A stretch of DNA of 64,000 nt from Streptomyces spectabilis (GCF_008704795.1 NZ_CP023690.1:4846501-4910500), one strand, 5' to 3'. Numbered from the stretch's first letter, positions 16,065 to 24,685 are shown. Notes: generated by a model not told the origin, from the sequence alone. Numbers and translations are program-made.

Positions 16065-16082
16065 ACCATCGAACACGATGGT
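16065..16082. promoter_or_regulatory. ACCATCG-N4-CGATGGT dyad, candidate HxlR operator
   Basis: A perfect inverted repeat with 7-base arms and a 4-base centre, in the spacer between the divergent HxlR and reductase genes, 27 bases upstream of the HxlR start. Divergent regulator/target pairs of this family usually share one such operator. Confidence 0.5.
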
Positions 16083-16155
16083 CACGTACCGAATGCACAG
16101 CACTTCCGCACCGGTCGTCACCTCATTCAACCGCTCGTTCCGGGGGATCGTTCCC

Positions 16156-16989
16156 ATGCTGCTCATCACCGGCGCCACCGGCGCACTCGGCCGGCTCATC
16201 ACCGCGAAGCTCGCGGACCACGCAGACCACGCTGGCCGCACCGACGCGCCGTTCGTCGTCGGCACCCGCGATCCCGCGCCCGGTCAGCGCCGCGTCGACT
16301 TCGACGACCCGGAGTCCCTGGACTTCACCGGCGTGGACACGCTCCTCGTGATCTCCGCGGGCGCCGCCGAGGACGACGTCGTCATCGCCCGGCACGAGGC
16401 CGTGATCACCGCCGCCGAGAAGGCCGGCGTCGGCCACCTCGTCTACACCAGCCTGAGCGGCGACGGCGACCACCTGACGTACGCGCTCGCCCACCGCTGG
16501 ACCGAGCGCAGGCTGCGCCGCTCCACCCTCGCCTGGACGGTGCTGCGCAACGGCCTGTACGCGGAGTTCCTCGCCGCCGTCGCCGCGCCCGGCCCGGACG
16601 GGACGATAGCCGCGCCGCTCGGCGACGGACGGCTCGCCGCGGTCGCCCGCGAGGACCTGGCCGAGGTCGCCGTCCGCGTGGCCACGGCCCCCGCCGCCCA
16701 CGCCGGGCGCACGTACGAGCTGGTCGGTGAGGAGCCGCTCGGCGGCGCCGACCTGGCCGCGGCGACCGGCGGTTCGTACGAGCCCGGCGGTCTGGAGGCG
16801 ACCCGCGCCGCGATCACGGGGGCCGGTCAGGCCCTGCCCTTCCAGGTGCCGATGCTCCTCAGCACGTACTCGTCGATAGCGGGCGGCTTCCTCGACGGCA
16901 CCTCCATAGCGGACAACGCCCTGCGCACGCTCCTCGGCCGCGCCCCCCGCTCCGCGCTCGACGCGTATGTGACGGCGGTCCGGGGCTGA
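16156..16989 (+). CDS. NmrA/SDR-type NAD(P)-binding reductase
   Basis: A 277-residue atypical short-chain dehydrogenase. The nucleotide-binding loop is at the N-terminus (MLLITGATGALGRLI). HLVYTSLSGDG and WTVLRNGLYAEF follow, as in NmrA-like quinone or NADPH-sensing reductases. The start chosen is ATG 16156, which begins directly at the Rossmann strand with GGGGGA 9 bases upstream; an earlier in-frame ATG at 16078 falls inside the candidate operator. With the divergent HxlR gene this looks like an electrophile/quinone-responsive pair, as in other HxlR-reductase systems. That role is inference. Confidence 0.85.
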   Translation: MLLITGATGALGRLITAKLADHADHAGRTDAPFVVGTRDPAPGQRRVDFDDPESLDFTGVDTLLVISAGAAEDDVVIARHEAVITAAEKAGVGHLVYTSLSGDGDHLTYALAHRWTERRLRRSTLAWTVLRNGLYAEFLAAVAAPGPDGTIAAPLGDGRLAAVAREDLAEVAVRVATAPAAHAGRTYELVGEEPLGGADLAAATGGSYEPGGLEATRAAITGAGQALPFQVPMLLSTYSSIAGGFLDGTSIADNALRTLLGRAPRSALDAYVTAVRG

Positions 16990-17031
16990 GTCCGGCGCGT
17001 CCCGGGCCGGGTCCTGCGGGCCCCGGGCGGC

Positions 17032-17616
17032 TCACACGGCCGCGAGCGGGGCGTCCTCACGCCACTTGAGGATCTTGTCGAAGCTGATCACCGCGCCGCC
17101 GCCGCGGCCCGGCCTGTTGCCGAAGTGCACGTCGTCGGCCAGCTCCCGGATGAGACACAGACCGCGGCCGCTCTCGGCGGACTCGGAAGGCGGCGCGGGC
17201 GCGGCGGGCGGGCCCTGCGTCCGGGCCTTGCGCTGGGTCTGGGCGGTCCCCGCGCCCGCACGGCGGCGCGTGCGGCGGCCGCGCCCGGTGCCGCGCCTGC
17301 CCTTCACCCTCGTGGCGGGCGTGTTCGCGGCACTCATGAAGACCCGGCCCGGCGGCAGGCCGGGGCCGGAGTCGGCGACCTCGATGCGGCACTTCTCGCC
17401 GTCGAGATAGGCGGTGACGCGGTAGGCACCCGCCGTGGCGCCCGTCGCACCGCCGTGCTCCACCGCGTTCGCACAGGCCTCGGTCAGCGCGAGCGACAGG
17501 TCGTACGAGACGTCCGGGTCCACCCCGGCCGTCTCCATCGTGCCGATGAGCAGACGCCGCGCGAGCGGGACGCTCGCGGCTTCGCGCCGCAAATGGAGGG
17601 ACCACCAGATGCTCAT
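17032..17616 (-). CDS. ATP-binding anti-sigma-type protein with a basic insertion
   Basis: A 194-residue GHKL ATPase of the RsbW type. The N box TEACANAVEH (Glu46, Asn50, His54) and G1 box ADSGPGLPPG (about 81-90) are intact. The G2 box ESGRGLCLIREL lies at 148-158. Between G1 and G2, residues about 100-145 are an Arg/Gly/Ala/Pro-rich stretch replacing the usual short ATP lid; it is probably disordered. The start is ATG 17616, with CAGGAGG 7 bases upstream. No partner sigma or anti-anti-sigma gene is adjacent. Confidence 0.85.
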   Translation of the reverse strand: MSIWWSLHLRREAASVPLARRLLIGTMETAGVDPDVSYDLSLALTEACANAVEHGGATGATAGAYRVTAYLDGEKCRIEVADSGPGLPPGRVFMSAANTPATRVKGRRGTGRGRRTRRRAGAGTAQTQRKARTQGPPAAPAPPSESAESGRGLCLIRELADDVHFGNRPGRGGGAVISFDKILKWREDAPLAAV

Positions 17617-17936
17617 GCTTCAGCCTCCTGGCATGCTCCAGCCCTCTGGCCGCGGCTCGACATACCGATACGTATTGCCGCCAGTGCCCCGGGATAAGCG
17701 CCCAGTTGACGTGACGCCGCCCATACGGCGGACGCGGCGAGGGCTGTGTCCGGTGTAGCGGGACATACGGCTGCGCCTACCCGGCACGGCACCACGGATT
17801 CCCGGAGCCGGTCCCCCTCAGGGACGCAGTCACCCTTATCGCTCATTTCGGTTGATTCCGTCGCCTTGCGGCATGGACGGGAGCTTGCGGACCTGCCGCA
17901 CGGGGTCGGGCGGCCCAGTGCGATGATGGCCCGGCC
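17617..17936. other. Divergent promoter spacer
   Basis: This spacer lies between the anti-sigma-type gene (minus) and the membrane protein gene (plus). It contains an ATACGTAT palindrome near 17668 and an AT-richer stretch at 17830-17865. No coding frame or convincing operator was found. Confidence 0.4.
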
Positions 17937-18770
17937 ATGACTGCCCCCCACCAGCGCCAGGCGCGCGCCGGAGCCGATCTCCGGCTGCTGCGGGCCGCGA
18001 TGTTCGCCGCGGTCTGCCTCGTGCTGTCCGCCGGGGGCCATGTACTCGCTTCCTGCGCCACCGTCCCGCTGTGGACGCTCGGCGCCGGGTTCCTCGCCGT
18101 GCTCGCGCTCGCGGTGCCCCTCGCCGGACGGGAGCGGTCGCTTCCGGGCATCGCGGGGGCGCTCGCGGTCGGACAGCTCGGGCTGCACGCGCTGTTCGGG
18201 CTCGGCCAGCACGGCACGGCCATGGCGGCGGGCGGCACGGGCGGCGGCTCGCTCGTCGAGCGCGCGGCCAGCATCGTGTGCGGGGCGGGCGGAGCCACCA
18301 TCACCCCCGTCCAGGCCCGGCAGATCCTGGAAACCGCGGGCGTCGACCCGTCCGGCGGCCACGGCGCGCACGCCCACGCCACCGGTGAGGCGGCGGCCGC
18401 GCAGACCACGATGGCGGGTTCGGCGATGTCCGTCCTGCCGTCGCTGCCGATGCTGCTCGCGCACGTGCTCGCGGCGGTGGCCGCGGGCTGGCTGCTGCGC
18501 CGCGGCGACGTCGCGCTCATGCGGCTCGTCAGGCTCTCCGCCCAGGGGGCGCAGGGAGTCGCCCAAGGGGCGCTCATGCGTTCCCTGCGCGCCGCCCTCG
18601 CGCTTGTCCGCGCGCTGCGCGCCGGGCTTCCCGGCGCGCCCGAGCAGGCCTCAGGACCGGCGCGCGCGGCCCGCACCCTGGTGCCGCCGAAGCTCCGGGC
18701 GGCCGTGCTCCAGCACACGGTGATCCGGCGCGGCCCGCCCGCGGCCGCCGCGTTCTCGCTCGCCGCCTGA
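17937..18770 (+). CDS. Membrane protein upstream of the copper operon, function unknown
   Basis: A 277-residue protein of unrecognised family with about four hydrophobic segments: residues 20-42, 46-64, 72-92 and 165-187. The loop between the last two has a His-rich stretch (GGHGAHAHATG), and GLGQHG occurs near residue 90. The C-terminal 90 residues are basic and Ala-rich. Its position before the YcnI-Sco-PCu(A)C genes and its extracytoplasmic-looking histidines suggest a metal-related role, but that is inference. The start is ATG 17937 (tcATGactgc context). Confidence 0.7.
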   Translation: MTAPHQRQARAGADLRLLRAAMFAAVCLVLSAGGHVLASCATVPLWTLGAGFLAVLALAVPLAGRERSLPGIAGALAVGQLGLHALFGLGQHGTAMAAGGTGGGSLVERAASIVCGAGGATITPVQARQILETAGVDPSGGHGAHAHATGEAAAAQTTMAGSAMSVLPSLPMLLAHVLAAVAAGWLLRRGDVALMRLVRLSAQGAQGVAQGALMRSLRAALALVRALRAGLPGAPEQASGPARAARTLVPPKLRAAVLQHTVIRRGPPAAAAFSLAA

Positions 18771-18793
18771 CGCGGACCGCTCCACCTGCGCCG

Positions 18794-18856
18794 CCGTACG
18801 CGTACGCCATGACGTACCGACGTACTGAGTGACGTACGGCCGTACTGACGTACTGC
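18794..18856. promoter_or_regulatory. Array of seven GTAC words before the copper operon
   Basis: GTAC starts at 18796, 18802, 18814, 18822, 18834, 18842 and 18850. Four occur as (T/C)GACGTAC, with alternating 12- and 8-base spacing. The array is in the 267-base spacer upstream of the DUF1775-Sco-PCu(A)C-CopCD-dtpA genes. I know of no regulator for this word; a copper-responsive one is only a guess. Confidence 0.35.
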
Positions 18857-19037
18857 TGTGGGAGGGGTGCCGCGCGGCGCGTCCGCACCTGCGCGTGGCC
18901 CTCGGGCCCGCCGCAGCGCGTCCCCTTCCGCACACCTCTCGTCCGCACAGCCGTGCCTTTCGCTCACGTGGGCCCCACGGGTCCCGCCACGACGGTCCGG
19001 CCGCCGCGCACTCCTGCCGAAACTGGAGCACTCCGCC

Positions 19038-19793
19038 ATGACGACCCAGAAGTCCCCGAAGTCCGCCGCCCTCACCCGCGCCTCCGTCGTGGGCGGCGTC
19101 GCCGCCTCCGCCGTCCTGCTGCTCTCCGTGCCCGCCTTCGCGCACGTCAGCGTCAGCCCCGAGGGGCAGGCGGCCAAGGGCGGCTACGCGACCGTCAACT
19201 TCAAGGTCCCGAACGAGCGCGACGACGCCTCGACGACCAAGCTCGAAGTCACCTTCCCCACCGACCACCCGCTCGCGTCCGTGATGCCGCAGCCCGTGCC
19301 CGGCTGGAAGGCGAAGGTCACCAAGACCAAGCTCCAGAAGCCGATCGAGATCCACGGCGAGAAGATCAACGAGGCCGTCTCCAAGGTCACCTGGACCGCC
19401 GACGGCAAGGGCGTCGAGCCCGGTTACTTCCAGAAGTTCCCGCTGTCCATCGGCCAGCTCCCCGAGAACGCCGACCAGCTGGTCTTCAAGGCCCTGCAGA
19501 CGTACGACAACAAGGAAGTCGTCCGCTGGATCGAGCCGCAGAAGGGCGACGAGGAGCCGGAGTACCCGGCGCCGACGCTCCAGCTGACCGCCGCGTCCGA
19601 CGACCACCACGGCGCCTCCGCCGCCAAGGACGACAAGTCCGGCGCCAAGTCGGGTGACGCCAAGCAGGAGACCGCTTCGGACGGCGACAGCAGCGACACC
19701 ACCGCCCGCACCCTCGGCATCGTCGGCATCGTCGTCGGCGTCGCGGGCGTGGCCTTCGGCGTCGTCGCCCAGCGCCGCCGCGCCACCAGCTGA
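19038..19793 (+). CDS. YcnI-family copper-associated exported protein (DUF1775)
   Basis: A 251-residue protein with a signal peptide (about residues 10-35) cut after AFA, so that His36 (AHVSVSPEG) becomes the N-terminal residue. In YcnI-type proteins this histidine forms part of the copper site. The DUF1775 domain follows (about 36-175). A polar Asp/Lys/Ser-rich linker then leads to a C-terminal membrane segment (about 222-245, GIVGIVVGVAGVAFGVVA) with RRR at the end, which anchors the protein outside the membrane. The start is ATG 19038 with GGAG upstream; an open frame further upstream has no ribosome site. It is the first gene of the copper-trafficking operon. Confidence 0.88.
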   Translation: MTTQKSPKSAALTRASVVGGVAASAVLLLSVPAFAHVSVSPEGQAAKGGYATVNFKVPNERDDASTTKLEVTFPTDHPLASVMPQPVPGWKAKVTKTKLQKPIEIHGEKINEAVSKVTWTADGKGVEPGYFQKFPLSIGQLPENADQLVFKALQTYDNKEVVRWIEPQKGDEEPEYPAPTLQLTAASDDHHGASAAKDDKSGAKSGDAKQETASDGDSSDTTARTLGIVGIVVGVAGVAFGVVAQRRRATS

Positions 19794-19885
19794 GGCGTCG
19801 CCGCCTCGGCCGCCCTCGGGACGCGCCGACGCCGGACACCCGGCCCCGGCGCGTCCCGGCCCCCTCACATCTGGGACATTTTCGT

Positions 19886-20611
19886 ATGCGCAAGTTGAGC
19901 AACCAGACCACCACGTCGGGCCCGAAGACCACGAAGAGGCGCGCGCTGGCCGGCGCCGCCCTGCTCGCCGCCGCGGGGCTCACGCTGACCGCCTGCGGCG
20001 GTGACGACGGCGACAAGAAGGACAAGCCGATCGCCGACGTCTCCGTGGAGGCGGAGTCGAAGCAGGCCGCGACCGTCCTCGACAAGCCGTTCAAGAAGCC
20101 GGACCTGGTCCTCACCGACACCCACGGCAAGAAGTACGACCTGCGCGAGCGGACCAAGGGCAAGCCGGTGCTGCTGTACTACGGCTACACCAACTGCCCG
20201 GACGTCTGCCCGCTGACGATGAGCAACATCGCCGTCGCCAAGAAGGACATGCTGCGCAAGAAGGCCGTCACCAAGGCGGAGCTCGACCAGCTCCAGGTCG
20301 TCTTCGTGACCACCGACCCCGAGCGCGACACCTCCAAGGAACTCGGCAAGTGGCTGAAGGCCCAGGACCCCGAGTTCATCGGCCTGACCGGTGACTTCCC
20401 GACCATCCAGGCCAGCGCCCGGACGGTCGGCATCAGCATCGAGCCGTCCAAGAAGCTCAAGAACGACAAGATCGAGTCGATGCACGGCACCCAGGTCATC
20501 GCGTTCTCCCCGAAGACCGACGCCGGATACGTCGTCTACAACGGCCAGGACACCCGCGCCGAGGAGTACGCGCAGGACCTCCCCAAGATCATCAAGGGAC
20601 AGAACCCGTGA
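19886..20611 (+). CDS. sco: Sco/SenC-family copper chaperone lipoprotein
   Basis: A 241-residue membrane-anchored thioredoxin-fold protein that delivers or reduces copper for oxidase and cuproenzyme maturation. The twin-basic N-terminus and lipobox LTAC put the lipid on Cys37. The copper ligands are Cys104 and Cys108 in TNCPDVCPL and His200 in ESMHGTQ. The stop overlaps the next gene's GTG in a GTGA arrangement, so Sco and PCu(A)C are translationally coupled. In S. lividans the equivalent protein passes copper within the same gene set, as I recall from published work. Confidence 0.92.
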   Translation: MRKLSNQTTTSGPKTTKRRALAGAALLAAAGLTLTACGGDDGDKKDKPIADVSVEAESKQAATVLDKPFKKPDLVLTDTHGKKYDLRERTKGKPVLLYYGYTNCPDVCPLTMSNIAVAKKDMLRKKAVTKAELDQLQVVFVTTDPERDTSKELGKWLKAQDPEFIGLTGDFPTIQASARTVGISIEPSKKLKNDKIESMHGTQVIAFSPKTDAGYVVYNGQDTRAEEYAQDLPKIIKGQNP

Positions 20612-21279
20612 ACCACCGCACCACCCGGCGCCGCCTCCTCACCGGCTGTGCCATAGCCCTGACCGCGGGCCTGGCCCTGACCGGCTGCAACGACGACAAG
20701 GACGACAACGGCGACAAGGGCACCAAGAGCTCCGAGGCCTCGGCCGACGCGGCCACGAAGCCCGAGCTGAAGGTCAGCGGCGCCTACGTCCCCGTCCCCG
20801 CCATGGACGACATGGCGGGCGGCTTCTTCACGCTCACCAACAAGGGCGCCGCCGACAAGCTCGTCTCGGCGTCCAGCCCGCTCGCGGGCAGCGTGACCCT
20901 GCACGCCACCAAGGGCAGCACGATGAAGGAGCAGAAGTCGTTCGCCGTGCCCGCGAACGGCCGGCTCGTCTTCGCCCGCGGCGGCAACCACATCATGCTC
21001 GAAAAGCTGAAGCACAAGCCCAAGCAGGGCGACAAGGTGGAGGTCACGCTCCGCTTCGAGAAGTCGGCCCCGATCACGGTCGAGATGCCGGTGAAGGAGG
21101 CGACGTACAACCCGAAGCCGCACTCCGGCGACCCGAAGAAGCACGCCGAGCACGACCAGCACGCCATGGCCGACGGCTCCACGGCCGATGGTTCCAAGGC
21201 CGGCAGCTCCATGGCCGACGGTTCCAAGGCCGACCAGCACGCCTCGCACTCGTCGCACGCCTCGCACTCGTCGCACTGA
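20608..21279 (+). CDS. ecuC: PCu(A)C-family extracytoplasmic copper chaperone with His-rich tail
   Basis: A 223-residue lipoprotein (lipobox LTGC, Cys27). The PCu(A)C domain covers residues 52-155. Its Cu(I) site is formed by Met66/Met69, His99, Met106 and the HxM pair His128/Met130 in GNHIMLEK. After residue 168 there is a low-complexity tail with repeats of MADGS/TADGS and then HASHSSHASHSSH, giving seven histidines that could store extra copper. Translation is coupled to sco (GTG 20608). This corresponds to ECuC of S. lividans, which donates copper to Sco. Confidence 0.9.
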   Translation: MNHRTTRRRLLTGCAIALTAGLALTGCNDDKDDNGDKGTKSSEASADAATKPELKVSGAYVPVPAMDDMAGGFFTLTNKGAADKLVSASSPLAGSVTLHATKGSTMKEQKSFAVPANGRLVFARGGNHIMLEKLKHKPKQGDKVEVTLRFEKSAPITVEMPVKEATYNPKPHSGDPKKHAEHDQHAMADGSTADGSKAGSSMADGSKADQHASHSSHASHSSH

Positions 21280-21295
21280 GGGGACTGAAGAGTTG

Positions 21296-23386
21296 ATGCG
21301 GACCACCGCTCCCCGCCCGGGTCCCGACCTCGCCGGACTCGGGCGTCTGTTGCTCGTCGTCGCGGCCCTGGTCGCCGCCGGGCTCGGCGCCGTCCTCGCC
21401 ACCGCGGCGCCCGCCGGCGCGCACGCCGCGCTGACCGACAGCGATCCCAAGCGGGGGGCGGTGGTCGCCAAGGCACCCGAGCAGGTGTCCCTGACCTTCT
21501 CCGAGAAGGTCGCCATGTCCGACGGCTCGGTACGGGTCCTCGACCCCGCGGGCAAGCGCGCCGACACCGGCAAGACCACCGACCTCGGCTCCACCACGTA
21601 CGGCGTGAAGCTGAAGCCCGGCCTGCCCGACGGCACCTTCACCGTCGCCTACCAGGTCGTCTCCGCCGACAGCCACCCCATCGCCGGGGCCTTCACCTTC
21701 TCCATCGGCGCGCCGTCCGACACCAAGGTCGCGCTGCCCGACCAGGAGGTCGGCGGCGGCCTCGTCGGCAAGCTCTACGACACGGCGCGCTACCTCGCGT
21801 ACGCCGGGTTCATCGTCGTCGTCGGCGGTGCCGCCTTCGTCCTCGGCTGCTGGCCGCGCGGCGCCGGTGTCCGGCCGCTCCAGCGCCTGGTCGTCTCCGG
21901 CTGGCTCGCCCTGACCGGCGCCACTCTCGCGACGCTCCTGCTCCGCGCGCCCTACACCGGCTCCGGCAAGCTCGCCGACGCCTTCGACCTCGCGAAGCTG
22001 GGCGACGTCCTGCAGACCAAGACGGGCGCCGCGCTCGTCTCGCGGCTGCTGCTGCTCGCGGCCGCCGCGCTGTTCATCGCCGTCCTTTTCGGCGCGTACG
22101 ACAAGCGCGAGGACCCCAAGGAGAAGCGGGACCTCGCCTTCGGTCTGGCCGTCGGCGGCGGTGTCGTCGCCATCGGCATCGCCGCGACCTGGGCGCTCGC
22201 CGAGCACGCCTCGACCGGTATCCAGGCCGGGCTCGCCATGCCCGTCGACGTGCTGCACCTGATCGCCGTCGCCGTCTGGCTCGGCGGGGTCGTGGCCCTG
22301 CTGCTGTGCCTGTACCGGGCGCCGCTGATCGACGCGAGTGCCGTACGCCGGTTCTCCGCGGTGGCCTTCGGCAGCGTCATCGCGCTCGCGGCGACGGGGC
22401 TCTACCAGTCGTGGCGGCAGGTCGGTTCCTGGACCGCGCTGGTGGAGACCGACTACGGGCAGCTGCTCCTGATCAAGATCGGGCTCGTCGTCGTCCTCGT
22501 CGGCATCGCCTCCGTGTCCCGGCGCTGGACCGGGCGCATCATCGCCGAGGCGGGCGGCCTGGCCCCGGAGGCGGCGGCGACGGCGGTCGTCGAACAGCGC
22601 ACCGGGACCGTCGGCGCCAAGAACTCCGCAGCCGCGAAGAGCGCCACCACCAAGGCCACCACCGCCAAGGGCGCCACCACCAAGAAGAAGCCCGTCGCCG
22701 TCGCGCACAGCTCCAAGACCGGGGTGGCGGCATCGGTGGACACCGACGACAGGGCCGACGACAGGGCCGACGGCGGCAAGGCGGGCGCCAAGACCGGCGC
22801 CAAGGACGGTGGCGACGACAAGCGCGCCGCCCAGCTCGCCCGGCAGCGGGCCGCCGTGGACGCCGCCCGGGAGAAGCGCGTCCGCGACGCCGACCCGCAC
22901 CGCTCCGGCCTGCGCCGCTCCGTGCTCGCCGAGGTCGGCGTGGCCGTCGTGCTGCTCGCCGTCACCACGGCCCTGACCAGCACCGAGCCGGGGCGCACCG
23001 AGGAGGAGGCCAAGAACGCCGTCTCGTCCGCGCCGCGGACCGCGGGGCCCGTCAAGATCAAGATCCCGTTCGACACCGGTGGCCAGGACGGCAAGGGCAC
23101 CGTGCGCCTGGAACTCGACCCCGGCCGCACCGGCAGCAACGACCTGCACGTGTACGCGACCCGGCCCAACGGCAGCGCCTTCGACATCCCCGAGGTGAAG
23201 ATCGCCTTCACGCTCAAGGCCAAGGACGTCGGGCCCCTGCCCGTGGCCCCCGACCGCATCGCCACCGGACACTGGAGCGCGAGCGGAGTGCAGATTCCCA
23301 TGGCCGGCGACTGGAAGGTCGCGGTGACCGTCCGCACCTCCGACATCGACCAGGTCACCCTCGACAAGAACGTGCAGATCGGCTGA
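21296..23386 (+). CDS. CopC-CopD fusion copper-resistance/import membrane protein
   Basis: A 696-residue protein. The signal peptide ends at AGA|HA, placing His43 (AHAALTDSDP) at the mature N-terminus. The CopC domain runs to about residue 140 with a second copper ligand His127 (ADSHPIAG). The CopD region with eight or so membrane segments covers about 155-410. An Ala/Lys/Thr-rich linker (about 440-520; repeats of TTKATTAKGATTKKK) leads to another membrane segment near 545 and a C-terminal beta-domain (about 585-695). The start is ATG 21296. The gene follows the PCu(A)C gene by 16 bases in the copper operon. Confidence 0.88.
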   Translation: MRTTAPRPGPDLAGLGRLLLVVAALVAAGLGAVLATAAPAGAHAALTDSDPKRGAVVAKAPEQVSLTFSEKVAMSDGSVRVLDPAGKRADTGKTTDLGSTTYGVKLKPGLPDGTFTVAYQVVSADSHPIAGAFTFSIGAPSDTKVALPDQEVGGGLVGKLYDTARYLAYAGFIVVVGGAAFVLGCWPRGAGVRPLQRLVVSGWLALTGATLATLLLRAPYTGSGKLADAFDLAKLGDVLQTKTGAALVSRLLLLAAAALFIAVLFGAYDKREDPKEKRDLAFGLAVGGGVVAIGIAATWALAEHASTGIQAGLAMPVDVLHLIAVAVWLGGVVALLLCLYRAPLIDASAVRRFSAVAFGSVIALAATGLYQSWRQVGSWTALVETDYGQLLLIKIGLVVVLVGIASVSRRWTGRIIAEAGGLAPEAAATAVVEQRTGTVGAKNSAAAKSATTKATTAKGATTKKKPVAVAHSSKTGVAASVDTDDRADDRADGGKAGAKTGAKDGGDDKRAAQLARQRAAVDAAREKRVRDADPHRSGLRRSVLAEVGVAVVLLAVTTALTSTEPGRTEEEAKNAVSSAPRTAGPVKIKIPFDTGGQDGKGTVRLELDPGRTGSNDLHVYATRPNGSAFDIPEVKIAFTLKAKDVGPLPVAPDRIATGHWSASGVQIPMAGDWKVAVTVRTSDIDQVTLDKNVQIG

Positions 23387-23392
23387 ACCACC

Positions 23393-24658
23393 ATGGCGGA
23401 CCACACCATTTCGCGACGGCGCCTGCTCGGTACGGCGGGCGCCACCGGCCTCGCACTCGGCGCGGCAGGCGGCGCGGCCGGATACGCGGTCGCGTCCTCG
23501 GGCTCGACCGGCGGCTCGGACACGACGGGCACGCCGCTGACGTCACTCGGGGCCGATGAGGTGATGTTTCACGGGAAACATCAGCCGGGGATCACCACGC
23601 CCGTGCAGTCCCGCGGCCATCTGGTCGCCTTCGACCTCGCCCCGGGCTCCGGGCGCAAGGAGGCGGCGGCCCTGCTGCGCCGCTGGTCGGCGGTGGCCGA
23701 GCGGTTGATGGCGGGCAAGCCGGTGGAGGGCCAGGGCCAGGGCCGGGACACCGACATCGCGCGCGACGCGGGGCCGTCCTCGCTGACCGTGACCTTCGGC
23801 TTCGGCCACAGCTTCTTCGGCCGCACCGGTCTGGAGAAGCAGCGCCCCTCCGCGCTCGACCCGCTGCCGGAGTTCTCCTCCGACCGGCTGGACAAGGCCC
23901 GCGGCAACGGCGACCTGTGGGTGCAGATCGGTGCCAACGACTCCCTGGTCGCCTTCCACGCGCTGCGCGCCCTCCAGAAGGAGACGGGCTCGGCGGCGAG
24001 GCTCCGCTGGCAGATGAACGGCTTCAACCGCTCGCCCGGCGCCACCGCCCGCCCCATGACGACGCGCAACCTCATGGGCCAGATCGACGGCACGAACAAC
24101 CCGAAGCCGTCCGAGGACGACTTCAACAAGCGGATCTTCGTGCCCGACAAGGCCGCCGACGCCGACCCCGCCTGGATGGCGGGCGGCTCGTACGCCGTCG
24201 TACGCCGTATCCGGATGCTCCTGGACGACTGGGAGGGGCTCTCCGCCAAGGCCCAGGAGGGCGTCATCGGCCGCCGCAAGGCCGACGGGGCGCCGCTGAC
24301 CGGTGGCACGGAGACCACCGAGATGGAGCTGGAGAAGACCACCGCGGGCGGCGACCTCGTGGTCCCGCTCAACGCGCACGCCCGCATCAGCCGCCCCGAC
24401 CAGAACGGCGGCGCCGCGATGCTGCGCCGCCCGTTCTCGTACCACGACGGCCTCACCGACAAGGGCGAGCCGGACGCGGGTCTGCTCTTCATCTGCTGGC
24501 AGGCCGACCCGCTGCGCGGCTTCGTCCCGGTGCAGCGGAAGCTCGACCGGGGAGACGCCCTGTCGAAGTTCATCCGGCACGAGGCGAGCGGGGTGTACGC
24601 GGTGCCCGGCGGGGCGGAAGCCGGTGGGTATGTGGGGCAGGCGTTGCTGGAGGGGTGA
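23393..24658 (+). CDS. dtpA: Tat-exported DyP-type heme peroxidase
   Basis: A 421-residue dye-decolorizing peroxidase. The N-terminus has a Tat signal (SRRRLLG, then a hydrophobic Ala/Gly stretch to about residue 35). The DyP hallmark GXXDG is GQIDG at 229-233 (distal Asp232). His329 (NAHARIS) is the likely proximal heme ligand, and Arg345/346 the distal arginine. In S. lividans the equivalent DtpA is needed with the copper oxidase GlxA for copper-dependent development. The position directly after the Sco/PCu(A)C/CopCD genes, 6 bases after CopCD, matches that. A parS-like site lies inside the gene at 23566-23579. Confidence 0.92.
   Translation: MADHTISRRRLLGTAGATGLALGAAGGAAGYAVASSGSTGGSDTTGTPLTSLGADEVMFHGKHQPGITTPVQSRGHLVAFDLAPGSGRKEAAALLRRWSAVAERLMAGKPVEGQGQGRDTDIARDAGPSSLTVTFGFGHSFFGRTGLEKQRPSALDPLPEFSSDRLDKARGNGDLWVQIGANDSLVAFHALRALQKETGSAARLRWQMNGFNRSPGATARPMTTRNLMGQIDGTNNPKPSEDDFNKRIFVPDKAADADPAWMAGGSYAVVRRIRMLLDDWEGLSAKAQEGVIGRRKADGAPLTGGTETTEMELEKTTAGGDLVVPLNAHARISRPDQNGGAAMLRRPFSYHDGLTDKGEPDAGLLFICWQADPLRGFVPVQRKLDRGDALSKFIRHEASGVYAVPGGAEAGGYVGQALLEG
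23566..23579. other. parS-like site, one mismatch
   Basis: GTTTCACGGGAAAC, flanked by T and A, differs at one central base from the Streptomyces ParB-binding consensus GTTTCACGTGAAAC. It lies within dtpA codons 58-63, which is normal because Streptomyces parS sites occur in and between genes near oriC. Confidence 0.75.
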
Positions 24659-24685
24659 GCGGAGGGCGGGGCGGGCGGGGGCAGC

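Noticed and set aside
21074..23404. Open frame of 776 codons antisense to the CopC/CopD gene
   Set aside because: Gly/Asp/Arg-rich low-complexity product without family features; the plus strand has CopC, CopD and a signal peptide.
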